Below, in pieces: positions 53,274 to 61,251 of a stretch of DNA of 64,000 nt. The translations under genes and the position numbers were made by a program. The first letter of the stretch is position 1, and each line of letters opens with the position of its first letter. The notes under the pieces were generated by a model. That model was not told the DNA's origin. It did no database searches and worked only from the letters and a program-made list of their open reading frames with translations. Source of the DNA: Xenophilus sp. AP218F (lineage in GTDB: Bacteria > Pseudomonadota > Gammaproteobacteria > Burkholderiales > Chromobacteriaceae); NCBI GenBank assembly GCA_002213445.1, contig NJIE01000008.1, forward strand, positions 124,001-188,000, written 5' to 3'.

Positions 53274-53893
53274 CCACGCTGGCCGCCTTCGCCGCCAATC
53301 TGCGCAGCAGCCTGCAGGCCGCGGCATCGTCCATCGATAGCCAGCCGGGCGACAACGCCGACTTTCAGCGGTTGATCCTTGTGGCGCTGGAGGACTACAG
53401 CCGCCGCCGGCCGCTGCCGCGCTTTGCGGAACTGAGCCTGCAGGCGGGCCGGGTGGTGTACGACTGCCCGGCGGACTTGCTCCTGGTGCAGGGCTTTGAC
53501 TGGGGGCGGGACGCCAAAGCCCGGCTGCAGTCCTGGGACGATGGCTGGCCGGGGCGCTTGCCCGACATGCGGGTGATGGACGCAGCCGGCGGGCGCGTGC
53601 TGTACCTGATGCCGGCCGCGTCCGCGCGGCAGATCAGCCTGCTGGGCAGCGCTGCGCCGTATCGCTACGGCGCGCGCCATCGGCTGGACGAAACCGGCAG
53701 CACCATCCCGCCCGGCGACGAGCCGCTGGTGCTGCTGCGCGCCCAGGCCGAAGCCATGCGCGAGCTGGCCATCTCGCACACCGTGAAGCCCTTCCAGCTG
53801 CGGGACGGTATCAGCGCCACCCCGCGCAACGGTACGCCGGCCTATCTGCACACCGTCCTGATGGACGAATTTGAACGGAGGGTCTGCCAATGA
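53270..53893 (+). CDS. probable head-tail connector protein
   Basis: A 207-residue protein: helical start (FAANLRSSLQAAASSIDSQP), a middle FQRLILVALEDYSRRRPLPR that is common in phage head-completion/adaptor proteins, and a beta-rich second half. It lies between the capsid and the tail-completion gene with four-base overlaps on both sides. The assignment is by position and general features, not by a firm family match. Confidence 0.55.
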   Translation: MTTLAAFAANLRSSLQAAASSIDSQPGDNADFQRLILVALEDYSRRRPLPRFAELSLQAGRVVYDCPADLLLVQGFDWGRDAKARLQSWDDGWPGRLPDMRVMDAAGGRVLYLMPAASARQISLLGSAAPYRYGARHRLDETGSTIPPGDEPLVLLRAQAEAMRELAISHTVKPFQLRDGISATPRNGTPAYLHTVLMDEFERRVCQ

Positions 53894-54429
53894 TCGGCCA
53901 GGTGACGGTTGACGATGAAGTGATCCGCCGCGCGTTTGAAAAAGCGCCGGCAGTGATGGCCAAAACCATGGAGCGCTACGTGGGCCGCGCGGGACAGTAT
54001 CTGGCGCGGGCCATGCAGCGCGAGCTGCGGCAGAACGGCAGCATCGGCTTCTCCACGCTGATCCAGTCCATCCATGCCGAACGGCCGTTTCCTATGGCGC
54101 GGGACGTGCTGGCAGGCGTGCGCTACGCCAAACAGGTGGAAGAGGGCACGGCAGCCGGCTATCGCGGCTTGCCGCCCACCCGCCCGCTGGCCGAATGGCT
54201 GCGCATCAAGCACGGGCTGGACGAGCGGGAGGCCAAGCGCCGCGCCTTTGGCCTGGCGCGTTACCTGCGCGACCACGGCACCGAAGCCAAGCCCTTTGTC
54301 CGCCCCGCATTCGATAAATCCCAAACCCGGCTGTTTGCCATGCTGCGCGAGGGCGCGGCGGAGGGCGTGCGCGCCGCCATTGGCGTGCGTGGACATTACG
54401 CCTTCACCGGCAGCAGCTACGGAGCATGA
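53890..54429 (+). CDS. phage tail-completion / HK97 gp10-like protein
   Basis: A 179-residue protein: AVMAKTMERYVGRAGQYLAR is a long basic helix, followed by ARDVLAGVRYAKQVEEGTAA and KPFVRPAFDKSQTRLFAML, the typical end of gp10/neck-type proteins (FxRPAFD). It would join head and tail or close the tail tube. Compact ATGA overlaps place it in one operon with the preceding genes. Confidence 0.65.
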   Translation: MIGQVTVDDEVIRRAFEKAPAVMAKTMERYVGRAGQYLARAMQRELRQNGSIGFSTLIQSIHAERPFPMARDVLAGVRYAKQVEEGTAAGYRGLPPTRPLAEWLRIKHGLDEREAKRRAFGLARYLRDHGTEAKPFVRPAFDKSQTRLFAMLREGAAEGVRAAIGVRGHYAFTGSSYGA

Positions 54430-54430
54430 A

Positions 54431-54838
54431 ATGCCCAGCCGCAAGATAGAAGACCTTCACCCCGACCTGCAGCCGCTGGCGCGCCAGTTTCTGGAACGCT
54501 GCCGGGCCGCAGGCCTGGATATCCTGATTACCTGCACCTGGCGCAGCGGCGCGGAGCAGAACCAGCTGTACGCCCAGGGCCGCACCCAGCCCGGCGCGCG
54601 GGTCACCAACGCCCGCGCCGGCCAGTCCGCGCACAACGCCGAGATACAGGGCCGGCCCGCCGCGCGCGCGTTCGACATCGTGCCGCTGGTGGCCGGCAAG
54701 CCTTGCTGGGACGACAAGCACCCCGCGTGGCAAACCGCCGGCCGCATCGGCATGGAGCTGGGGCTGAACTGGTACGGCCGCCCTGGGGCGCCGTTCCGCG
54801 AGTTTCCCCATTTCGAACTGGCGCGGGGGTATCAGTAA
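54431..54838 (+). CDS. phage endolysin, M15-type L,D/D,D-peptidase
   Basis: A 135-residue protein. RSGAEQNQLYAQGRTQPGAR, QSAHNAEIQGRPAARAFDIV and EFPHFELARGY contain the zinc ligands of the VanY/M15 peptidases (His in SAHN, Asp in AFDIV, His in PHFE). Such endolysins cut the stem peptide of peptidoglycan. It has no signal peptide, so it needs the holin encoded immediately after. It starts one base past the preceding stop. Confidence 0.85.
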   Translation: MPSRKIEDLHPDLQPLARQFLERCRAAGLDILITCTWRSGAEQNQLYAQGRTQPGARVTNARAGQSAHNAEIQGRPAARAFDIVPLVAGKPCWDDKHPAWQTAGRIGMELGLNWYGRPGAPFREFPHFELARGYQ

Positions 54839-55032
54839 TGGGCAAACGACTGAAACGCTACCTGCTGGCCCGCCTGCGCGAGCCATCCACCTGGCGCGGC
54901 GTGGTGCTGGTGGCCACCGCCTGCGGGTTGATGCTGTCGCCGCAGCAGCAAGAGGCGATTGTGACCGCCGGGCTGGCGCTGGCCGGCCTGGTGGGCGCCG
55001 CGCTACCGGACGGGAGGGATGGCGATGACTGA
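54838..55032 (+). CDS. small phage holin-like membrane protein
   Basis: A 64-residue protein with a basic N-terminus (KRLKRYLLARLREPSTWRG), a first hydrophobic helix VVLVATACGLML and a second AIVTAGLALAGLVGAAL, ending in acidic residues. Size, two helices and position between endolysin and spanin genes indicate a holin that lets the endolysin cross the membrane. Its ATG shares a base with the endolysin stop. Confidence 0.65.
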   Translation: MGKRLKRYLLARLREPSTWRGVVLVATACGLMLSPQQQEAIVTAGLALAGLVGAALPDGRDGDD

Positions 55033-55597
55033 GCTTTTCCTTCAACGCCTGCGCCTCTGGTGGCCGGCGCTGCCCGTGCTGCTGTGCATGGCGGCGGTGG
55101 GCTGGTTTGGCTACGACATCGGCCGCACTGCCGGCCAGCGGGATCTGGCCGCCTACCGCGCCCAGGTGACTGAACAGCGCCAGCGCGACAGCGCCGCCGC
55201 GCTGCAGCGCTACCAAGCGCGCACCGAGCAGCTGGCGGCGGTATCCGGCCGGCTGGATGCGGCGCTGACCGATCTGGACGCCACCCGCGATCAACTGAAA
55301 GCGAGGATTCCCCATGCCGCACAACGCCCCGCGCCGGCTGTCGGCGCTGCTGACGCTGGCCTGCTGTCTGTTGACGGCCTGCGCTTCTACAACGCCGCCC
55401 TTGGCCTGCGCGCCGATGCCCGCGCCGCCGCTGCCGGCCAGCCTGACGCGGCAGACGCCGCCGCCGGGGCTGCTGATTCCGGGGTATCACGCGCGGACCT
55501 CCTTGCCCACGTCGCCGACTACGGCGCGTGGTGCCGGCAACTAGCGGCGCAGCGGGACGCGCTGATCAAGATCGAGGAGAGCGGCCATGTCCAATGA
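55025..55597 (+). CDS. i-spanin (Rz-like)
   Basis: A 190-residue protein with one N-terminal transmembrane helix (WWPALPVLLCMAAVGWFGYD) and a long periplasmic coiled-coil (YRAQVTEQRQRDSAAALQRY and onwards), as in Rz i-spanins, which link the inner to the outer membrane and fuse them in the last step of lysis. The Rz1 gene is nested in another frame within it. An ATG at 55019 is an alternative start. Confidence 0.78.
   Translation: MTELFLQRLRLWWPALPVLLCMAAVGWFGYDIGRTAGQRDLAAYRAQVTEQRQRDSAAALQRYQARTEQLAAVSGRLDAALTDLDATRDQLKARIPHAAQRPAPAVGAADAGLLSVDGLRFYNAALGLRADARAAAAGQPDAADAAAGAADSGVSRADLLAHVADYGAWCRQLAAQRDALIKIEESGHVQ
55314..55544 (+). CDS. o-spanin (Rz1-like lipoprotein), nested inside the Rz gene
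   Basis: A 76-residue lipoprotein in a different frame, wholly within the Rz-like gene. It has the signal LSALLTLACCLLTACAS with lipobox LTAC, and a short proline-rich body (TTPPLACAPMPAPPLPASLT) as in Rz1 proteins. It would sit in the outer membrane and bind the Rz coiled coil. This embedded architecture is that of lambda-like Rz/Rz1 pairs. Confidence 0.8.
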   Translation: MPHNAPRRLSALLTLACCLLTACASTTPPLACAPMPAPPLPASLTRQTPPPGLLIPGYHARTSLPTSPTTARGAGN

Positions 55598-55877
55598 AAC
55601 CGCGCGCGCGCCCAGCTGGCACTTTGAAAAGCGCATCAACTTGGGCGACGTGCTGACTACTCTGGCGCTGGTGGGCACGCTGCTGGGGTTCATGCTGACG
55701 CTGGACCGCCGCCTGACCGTGGTGGAAGAGAAGCAGGCCCAACAGGCGGTGATTGACCGGCAGCAGGACGAACGCCAGCGCGAGCAGAGCAACGAGGTGA
55801 AGGCGGAGCTGAAGGATATTGGGGCCAAGCTGGACAAGCTGGTCGAGCGCCAATTCGACATGAAGGGCCGCCCATGA
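55587..55877 (+). CDS. small membrane protein with coiled coil in the lysis region
   Basis: A 96-residue protein: hydrophobic helix VLTTLALVGTLLGFMLTL near residue 22, then a charged coiled coil (VVEEKQAQQAVIDRQQDERQ onward). It might be a second holin/antiholin or a tail-assembly membrane protein; its place just after the spanins favours a lysis role. GGAGAG stands before the ATG. It overlaps the next gene by four bases. Confidence 0.6.
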   Translation: MSNETARAPSWHFEKRINLGDVLTTLALVGTLLGFMLTLDRRLTVVEEKQAQQAVIDRQQDERQREQSNEVKAELKDIGAKLDKLVERQFDMKGRP

Positions 55878-56476
55878 CCGCCGCCGCCCGTACCCTGGCC
55901 GCCCTCCGCGCCAGCTTGGCGGCGGCTCTGCCCGGCCGCATCCATTCGCCCGACTTTGTAGACCACCCCCGGCGTCAGCCGGCTGAACTGGAAAAGGGCG
56001 TGGTTACCGTGCTGATGCCGGACATCCAGCCCGATGACTGGCAAAGCAACCTGAGCCTGAAGGTGGTGGGCCAAGTGCAAGTGCATGAGCGCAGCAGCCT
56101 GCCGCACGATGTGGAAGCCGCCGAGCTGGCGCTGTACAGCCAGCTGGTGGCATGGCTGCGCAACCCTGGCGCAGGCGTCCCCCGCCTGCAGGCACGGGCG
56201 GCGCGGTTTTCCAGCCAGATGGAATTCCCCTATGGCTGGGTGGCGCTTGATGTGAGCTGCGGCCCGATAGACGACGCCGCCGGCGACGACGGCGAGCTGT
56301 ACCCGCCCAACCTGCAGCCCGGCCACCTGAGTGGCACGCACATCGACATTGACCTGTCCCCGCATGAAACCCGCGAGGAACACCACAAGTGGCTGAACGG
56401 CGATTACCGCGCCAGCCAGCCGGAACTCACCCTGGAGACGAAACATGCAGCTGATCAAGCTGAAGCCGGCCGCTGA
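55874..56476 (+). CDS. Mu gp37-like tail terminator protein (DUF1834-like)
   Basis: A 200-residue protein opening AARTLAALRASLAAALPGRI, with PAELEKGVVTVLMPDIQPDD and DVEAAELALYSQLVAWLRNP. It fits the size and pattern of Mu gp37, which caps the tail and joins it to the head. It directly precedes DUF2635 and the sheath gene, the same order as Mu gp37-gp38-L. Confidence 0.65.
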   Translation: MTAAARTLAALRASLAAALPGRIHSPDFVDHPRRQPAELEKGVVTVLMPDIQPDDWQSNLSLKVVGQVQVHERSSLPHDVEAAELALYSQLVAWLRNPGAGVPRLQARAARFSSQMEFPYGWVALDVSCGPIDDAAGDDGELYPPNLQPGHLSGTHIDIDLSPHETREEHHKWLNGDYRASQPELTLETKHAADQAEAGR

Positions 56477-56633
56477 CGGCCTGCTGGTGCGGCTGGAGGA
56501 TGGCAGCGGCTATCTGCCGGCCGAAGGCCAGCCGGTGCCGCTGACCACCTACTACCGCCGCCGGATGGCCGATGGCGACGCCGTGGAAGTTATCGATGAA
56601 CCGCCGGCCAAGCCGGCAAAGAAGGAGGCATAA
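56445..56633 (+). CDS. Mu gp38-like small protein (DUF2635)
   Basis: A 62-residue protein: LIKLKPAADGLLVRLEDGSG, YLPAEGQPVPLTTYYRRRMADG, minus the last two letters, and a Lys/Pro/Ala tail. This is the short beta protein always found before the sheath gene in Mu-like phages; function unknown. It overlaps the gp37-like gene by 32 bases and ends three bases before the sheath gene. Confidence 0.8.
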   Translation: MQLIKLKPAADGLLVRLEDGSGYLPAEGQPVPLTTYYRRRMADGDAVEVIDEPPAKPAKKEA

Positions 56634-56636
56634 CCC

Positions 56637-58118
56637 ATGCCCGACAACATCACTTTCATGTCCATCCCGGTGGGCATCCGCACCGGCGGCGTGTATGTGG
56701 AAATCGACCACACCAAGGCGCTGCGCGGCCTGCCGCAGATGGAGCGCAAGCTGCTGGTGCTGGGCCAGCGTCTTGCCGTCGGCAAAACTCCGGCGCTGAC
56801 GCCCTCCCGCATCCTCAACGCCGAAGATGCCGCGGGGCAGTTTGGCCGCGGCTCCATGCTGCATGTGATGGCCCGCGCACTAGATGCGGTGAAACAGCGC
56901 TACGGCCTGATCGACGTGTACGCCGTGGCGCTGGACGATCTGCCGGCCGGCGTGGCCGCCACCGGCAGCATCACCCTTACCGGCACGGTAACCAAGCCCG
57001 GCACGCTGGCCGCCTGGGTTGGCGGCGAGCGCGTGCGCGTGGGCGCCAGCATCGGCGACACCAACACCGTGCTGGCCACCAAGCTGGCGGCGGCTATCAC
57101 CGCCGACCCGGACCTGCCTGTCAGCGCCGCGGCCGCGGCCGGCAAGGTAACCATCACCGCCTACCACAAAGGGGAGGCCAGCAACGACATGGAAGTGTCG
57201 GTGGCCTATTACGACGAAGACGCGCTGCCGGAGGGCATCACCGCCGCCTGCGTCAACCTGGCCGGCGGCAGCGGCAACCCGGACGTGGGCGCGGCGCTGG
57301 CGACGATTGCCGAGGACTGGTACTACAGCATCGCTTGCGCCTACACCGACAGCGCCAACCTGGCCGCCATCGAGGCGGACATGGACGGCCGCTGGGGCGG
57401 CATGAACATGCGCACCGGCCACGCCTTCACCGCCCGCGTGGGCACCCATGCCGCGCTCACCACCTGGGGCGCGGCGCGCAACAGCCCGCACGTCACCACC
57501 TGGGGCCTGAAGGGCTGCCCCACCTGGGCGCCGGCCATGGCCGCCGCCTTTGCCGGCGTGTGCGAATTCCATGGCGCGATCGACCCGGCGCTGCCGCTGC
57601 GCAGCGTGGAAGTGCCGGGCGTGCTGGCCCCGCGGCTGCGCGACCGCTTCAACCGCAATGAACGCGAACTGCTGCTGCGCGACGGCATCAGCTCCACTAC
57701 CGTGGACAGCGGCGGCAAAGTGTACCTGGAGCGGGTGATCACCAATTACCAGAAGTCGCCGTTCGGCATCGACGACGAAAGCCTGCTGCGCCTGGAAACC
57801 AAGTGGACTGCGGACTACTACCGCTACGCCGTGCGCTCCCGCATCGCGCTGCGCTTCCCGCGCCACAAGCTGGCGGACGACGGCATCAACATTGCGCCGG
57901 GCCAGAACCTGGTGACGCCATCCATCATCCGCGCCGAGCTGATAGCCCTGCACCGCGAGCTGGAGCAGGCCGGCATTGTGGAAGACACCGACCAGTTCAA
58001 GCGAGACTTGATCGTGTCGCGCAGCGCCGCCGACGTGGACCGCGTCAACGCTGTGCTGCCGCCCAACCTGGTCAACCAGTTCGTGACCTTCGCTGCCGCC
58101 GTGCAGTACCGACTGTAA
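56637..58118 (+). CDS. contractile tail sheath protein
   Basis: A 493-residue protein of the Mu L type: starts ITFMSIPVGIRTGGVYVEID, has a variable protease-resistant domain in the middle, RTGHAFTARVGTHAALTTWG and SPHVTTWGLKGCPTWAPAMA, and a C-terminal sheath domain with LVTPSIIRAELIALHRELEQ. It forms the contractile outer tube, so this phage is a myovirus. It is followed by the tube gene. Confidence 0.88.
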   Translation: MPDNITFMSIPVGIRTGGVYVEIDHTKALRGLPQMERKLLVLGQRLAVGKTPALTPSRILNAEDAAGQFGRGSMLHVMARALDAVKQRYGLIDVYAVALDDLPAGVAATGSITLTGTVTKPGTLAAWVGGERVRVGASIGDTNTVLATKLAAAITADPDLPVSAAAAAGKVTITAYHKGEASNDMEVSVAYYDEDALPEGITAACVNLAGGSGNPDVGAALATIAEDWYYSIACAYTDSANLAAIEADMDGRWGGMNMRTGHAFTARVGTHAALTTWGAARNSPHVTTWGLKGCPTWAPAMAAAFAGVCEFHGAIDPALPLRSVEVPGVLAPRLRDRFNRNERELLLRDGISSTTVDSGGKVYLERVITNYQKSPFGIDDESLLRLETKWTADYYRYAVRSRIALRFPRHKLADDGINIAPGQNLVTPSIIRAELIALHRELEQAGIVEDTDQFKRDLIVSRSAADVDRVNAVLPPNLVNQFVTFAAAVQYRL

Positions 58119-58130
58119 GGAACCCCCACC

Positions 58131-58484
58131 ATGGCACAAATGACCGGAATGGTTTACGTCACCCTCAACGGGCAGCGCAAACGCTCCAAGCCCGGCGCAA
58201 GCCTCAAGCCGGGCGGCAAGATCAAGGAAGCGGTAAACGACGTGCACGGCTACTGCGGCACGGCGGTGAAGGAGATCAAGGGCGCTGAAATCAAATTCAC
58301 CATCCCGCACGCCTCCGACGAAGATGTGGTGGCGCTGCAGAATCTGGCAGATGTGACGGTGCTGTTTGAAACCGACAGCGGCCAGCGTTACCTGGCGCGC
58401 GGCGCAGACACGGTGGGGGAGGTGGAGCTGAAGGGCAACGAAGTGGAGGTGACGCTATCCGGCCAGCCGGCCGAGCTGGTCTGA
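58131..58484 (+). CDS. tail tube protein
   Basis: A 117-residue protein of the Mu M type: MTGMVYVTLNGQRKRSKPGA, then VKEIKGAEIKFTIPHASDED and LADVTVLFETDSGQRYLARG, all beta-rich, ending with EVTLSGQPAELV. It polymerises as the inner tail tube. Order sheath-tube is the standard one. The C-tract element copy D begins one base after its stop. Confidence 0.87.
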   Translation: MAQMTGMVYVTLNGQRKRSKPGASLKPGGKIKEAVNDVHGYCGTAVKEIKGAEIKFTIPHASDEDVVALQNLADVTVLFETDSGQRYLARGADTVGEVELKGNEVEVTLSGQPAELV

Positions 58485-58528
58485 ATCCCCCCGGTAACGC
58501 ACCAGGCGAAGTGCGGCATACTGGCTGT
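58485..58528 (+). promoter_or_regulatory. phage bipartite C-tract element, copy D (weak)
   Basis: AATCCCCCC (58484-58492) with GGTAACG instead of TTATCCC, then at the same distance CATACT (58517-58522) as the -10 box and TGGCTGT. It lies in the 281-base gap before the first AT-rich cargo gene; that gap also holds a terminator and nothing else I can support. Confidence 0.35.
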
Positions 58529-58586
58529 GTTGCGACAGATAGCTTCCCGGACTTACCTCTCTCACGGCGGTGTGGCGCTGCCTCTG

Positions 58587-58614
58587 AACCCCAGCTTCGG
58601 CTGGGGTTATTTTT
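58587..58614 (+). terminator. intrinsic terminator after the tail tube gene
   Basis: Stem AACCCCAGC / GCTGGGGTT closed by a TTCG tetraloop (58587-58608), followed by ATTTTT. It would end the main tail transcript and also stop much of any transcript from copy D. Confidence 0.85.
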
Positions 58615-58771
58615 ACACCAAAAGTAGCTTATGCATCTGGTGCAAGCTGCTGTTCTGCTTTATTGTTCTTCTGTCTGCACCAGTACTTATGGCGCTGAAC
58701 TTTTTTGTATTGCAGATTATGCATTTTTCGTAGAGAATCCCGCCCCTAGTAGCCTATGCTGAGGGATGAGG

Positions 58772-59176
58772 ATGAGCGAGAAGGTTGAGCTGGCCAAGCT
58801 GAAATTTGAGCATGACAAGTTCCGGCAGTCGATGTCGATCAAGCGCTGGGAAATTGTCGGTACGCTTATCGTTCACGCCATGAAGTCTGGAACGTACCTT
58901 GGTGGAATCTATTTCATTTTCGCTGGGCTGGGGGTGCTGCTCAATGAGCGCTCGCCAGAAGCAATTAAAGCCATTGCTGAGGTTGTGAAGGCTACCGACC
59001 TTGGATCAATACTCGGATATGTGTGGGGTTGCGCAATGACCACCATGTACCAATTTGAACGGCGCGGCAAAAAGCGCGCTATCCAGGAAAAGAGTAAGTA
59101 TCAAAAGGAAGTGGAGGCTGGCGAACCTAACCGCACCTCTTCCGGTCTAACCCCTACGGGGGAAACACCAAGTTAG
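58772..59176 (+). CDS. small membrane protein of the AT-rich cargo cluster
   Basis: A 134-residue protein: charged N-terminus (KVELAKLKFEHDKFRQSMSI), one clear hydrophobic helix GGIYFIFAGLGVLL and a second weaker segment GYVWGCAMTTMY, then a basic tail. GAGGG precedes ATG 58772 (58766 is an alternative). No family recognised. It resembles small inner membrane cargo proteins that prophages use in exclusion, but this is only by context. Confidence 0.55.
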   Translation: MSEKVELAKLKFEHDKFRQSMSIKRWEIVGTLIVHAMKSGTYLGGIYFIFAGLGVLLNERSPEAIKAIAEVVKATDLGSILGYVWGCAMTTMYQFERRGKKRAIQEKSKYQKEVEAGEPNRTSSGLTPTGETPS

Positions 59177-59187
59177 GAGATAATATA

Positions 59188-59784
59188 ATGCAACTATTTT
59201 TATTCGGACTTGGTTTGCTTTTGTTGATGGTGTCTTGGCATTTCATGATTAAGCCAACCTTGCGTGATAGAGCACGCGACAAGTTGTTTGACTTGCGCGA
59301 ATCTGTCCGTCAGTATTTTTTAGATCACCATGACTTGAATCATCATCTGTATAGAGATTTGAGGGGTTTGATTAATAGCTATTTGCGATATACGGAAGAG
59401 ATCACCTTTTTAGGTTTTGTGATGCAGCTTTGCTATTCCGATAAGCATGCTAAGCAATCTCGCAGTATTAAATATGCTGGGCTAGATAAGGGGTTAGTAA
59501 ATTTTGCTAACTCAGTGAGAGCTGATGCCAGTGGAATTGTAATTTGGTATGTGATCCAAACCTCTCTGCTTGGCTGGTTTTCTGTCGTTATTGGCTCTTT
59601 TTTATTTGCAATCGAACATGCTCGCGGGGCGCTAAAATCTCTTCGTGAGGATTATAAAGAGATATGCAAGATGCCCATTGCCAGATACGCAGTGATTGTT
59701 TTTATGACTCTTACTGCTACCTTTGGGTTGGGAACGGCGACAACGGCCAGAACCACGCTGGAACGCTGCGCTACAGACGCTTAA
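59188..59784 (+). CDS. membrane protein of the AT-rich cargo cluster
   Basis: A 198-residue protein with hydrophobic helices at residues 2-20 (LFLFGLGLLLLMVSWHFM), about 125-150 (IQTSLLGWFSVVIGSFLFAI) and 170-190 (YAVIVFMTLTATFGLGTA), and a charged loop between them that faces the cytoplasm (RDKLFDLRESVRQYFLDHHD). TAGGAG is well placed before the ATG. It is 11 bases after the previous gene, so the two may form a pair. No family recognised. Confidence 0.6.
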   Translation: MQLFLFGLGLLLLMVSWHFMIKPTLRDRARDKLFDLRESVRQYFLDHHDLNHHLYRDLRGLINSYLRYTEEITFLGFVMQLCYSDKHAKQSRSIKYAGLDKGLVNFANSVRADASGIVIWYVIQTSLLGWFSVVIGSFLFAIEHARGALKSLREDYKEICKMPIARYAVIVFMTLTATFGLGTATTARTTLERCATDA

Positions 59785-59803
59785 GAGTGGTCGTGGATAT
59801 AAT

Positions 59804-59833
59804 AAGCCCTGTCCAATCGGACAGGGCTTTTTC
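59804..59833 (+). terminator. intrinsic terminator after the second cargo membrane gene
   Basis: Stem AGCCCTGTCC / GGACAGGGCT with loop AATC, followed by TTTTCTTT; 20 bases after the stop at 59784. Confidence 0.88.
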
Positions 59834-59843
59834 TTTGCGGTCC

Positions 59844-59857
59844 ACTTCGCTTTTCTG
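59844..59857. repeat. phage 14-base repeat, left flank of the SAP-gene cassette
   Basis: ACTTCGCTTTTCTG, identical to copies at 41577-41590 and 61252-61265. Together with the copy at 61252 it brackets a segment of 1.4 kb with two AT-rich genes. Confidence 0.55.
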
Positions 59858-59937
59858 GACAATAGCATGTCGGTTTTTGCGATCTCGCACATGAAATGTG
59901 CGGGCATATGTGTGAAGTATTTAGAGGAGAATGTGAA

Positions 59938-60888
59938 GTGGCGCGTAAATTATCTACGGGAAATGGCTGGATAATTATTCTGGCGCTGATAGTTTTTGCA
60001 GTGGCTTCTTTGTTCAGCTGGATTGGGTCTGTGTGGTTTTCGGTTGTTTTGTTTGGTATTTCAGCCTTTTCGTTTATGCTGATTCGCTACAAAAATAAAG
60101 TGGCTGCAAATTGTTTTCCAAGGAAAACAGTATCTTTTAAGCCTGCTTCGGTCTCGCGTCATGCTGATGAAGGTGGTAGCTCTGATCTAATTGAAGTGGT
60201 GCGTAGAAAAATAAGCGTAGGTGACTGGAATGCGGCGAGACAGGTCTTGCGGTCAATTGCATGGGAAACCCATCGCACATCCACCCCGGAATTAAAGGCT
60301 CAGTTCAAATTGGCGATGTGCCAATTTGCAGCTAGCGATCCGCTGTATAAATTAATATTGCCGGCATTGCTAAGTCAGATAAAACTAACGCCTGGTTGCA
60401 TTCAGGCAAAAATATATGGAAGTGTGCCCGCATTTGGCGTGGAAGACCAGCGTTACGTTCTTTATTATGCGGAGGCGATTGGGGAGGTTGTTAGGATTAA
60501 AAAAGGAAACAGTTATGCACTCTTTCTCCCTGGTGATGCGCCATCTGAAATGGTTAGCGAGGATTTTTCTGAGTTGGAGAGAGAATTTTTGCATGAAATG
60601 CGGTTGAAGAAAAAGGTATCTCTCCCGTGCAATTCCTATTGGGAGCAGAAAATTCAAGGCTGCGCATTGGTAATGCGGAAATTTCAAAAGGCTGGATTAT
60701 TCAGAAAGGCTACGTTGCAAGAGTGTGTTGATCATGCGCTTGACAAATCGAGACTGGTTGAGGAGTTGAGGCTTTTGGGTTTGCCGGTTAGTGGGAATAA
60801 GTCAGTTTTGATTGAGCGCTTGTGTGAGTGCAGTCCGGAGCATGCTGAGATGCTGGTTAGTCAGATTGAGCTGTATATTCCAGTTTGA
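59938..60888 (+). CDS. membrane-anchored protein with C-terminal SAP domain
   Basis: A 316-residue protein from GTG 59938 (GAGGA nine bases upstream); a longer ATG frame from 59896 is possible. Two adjacent hydrophobic helices at the N-terminus (IILALIVFAVASLFSWIGSV and VVLFGISAFSFMLI) anchor it. The C-terminal 40 residues, KSRLVEELRLLGLPVSGNKS then VLIERLCE, form a SAP-type DNA-binding helix-extension-helix. The middle is a soluble domain with several cysteines and no motif I recognise. A membrane-tethered DNA-binding protein in a prophage cargo cluster is a candidate for blocking DNA entry of other phages. The base composition differs from the structural genes. Confidence 0.6.
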   Translation: MARKLSTGNGWIIILALIVFAVASLFSWIGSVWFSVVLFGISAFSFMLIRYKNKVAANCFPRKTVSFKPASVSRHADEGGSSDLIEVVRRKISVGDWNAARQVLRSIAWETHRTSTPELKAQFKLAMCQFAASDPLYKLILPALLSQIKLTPGCIQAKIYGSVPAFGVEDQRYVLYYAEAIGEVVRIKKGNSYALFLPGDAPSEMVSEDFSELEREFLHEMRLKKKVSLPCNSYWEQKIQGCALVMRKFQKAGLFRKATLQECVDHALDKSRLVEELRLLGLPVSGNKSVLIERLCECSPEHAEMLVSQIELYIPV

Positions 60889-60938
60889 TTGAAGTGTGCG
60901 GCGATTAAAAATTTACCATAATGCAAGTGAGAGGGCCT

Positions 60939-61232
60939 ATGTACTTGGCTTTTAATCTGATTGTGATTGCTTTTTCTCTTTGGGTTTTTAATGATGCCGT
61001 GAAGAATAAAATCGGGTATGGTGGTGGCGTCTTTAATTTGAGTGCTTTTGGATGGGCTATTTTTGTGATGTTTTTATTTTGGATTGGGCTTCCGGTATAT
61101 TTGATTTTACGGAAATCGCTAATTTCAAAAGCTAAGGCCTATCCAGTAATTACTGATGATGCGGAGGGGAAAATGCATGGTTTGATAACGCTTGGAGGGG
61201 CTGTGTTAATAGTGGCCCAGATACGTTACTGA
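60939..61232 (+). CDS. small membrane protein of the cargo cassette
   Basis: A 97-residue protein with three hydrophobic segments (YLAFNLIVIAFSLWVF, FGWAIFVMFLFWIGLPVYLI and LITLGGAVLIVAQI). GAGAGGG lies just before the ATG at 60939; an ATG at 60921 is an in-frame alternative. AT-rich like the gene before it. It might partner the SAP-domain protein. No family recognised. Confidence 0.55.
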   Translation: MYLAFNLIVIAFSLWVFNDAVKNKIGYGGGVFNLSAFGWAIFVMFLFWIGLPVYLILRKSLISKAKAYPVITDDAEGKMHGLITLGGAVLIVAQIRY

Positions 61233-61251
61233 TTAAACCTCATGCCTGCCA

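Noticed and set aside
50436-53327. A 963-codon minus-strand frame opposite the protease/capsid gene
   Set aside because: Composition is Gly/Arg/His/Gln-rich without domains; the plus strand carries clear phage structural genes.
58527-58733. A 68-codon frame in the gap after the tail tube gene
   Set aside because: It runs through the strong TTCG-loop terminator and has no ribosome binding site.
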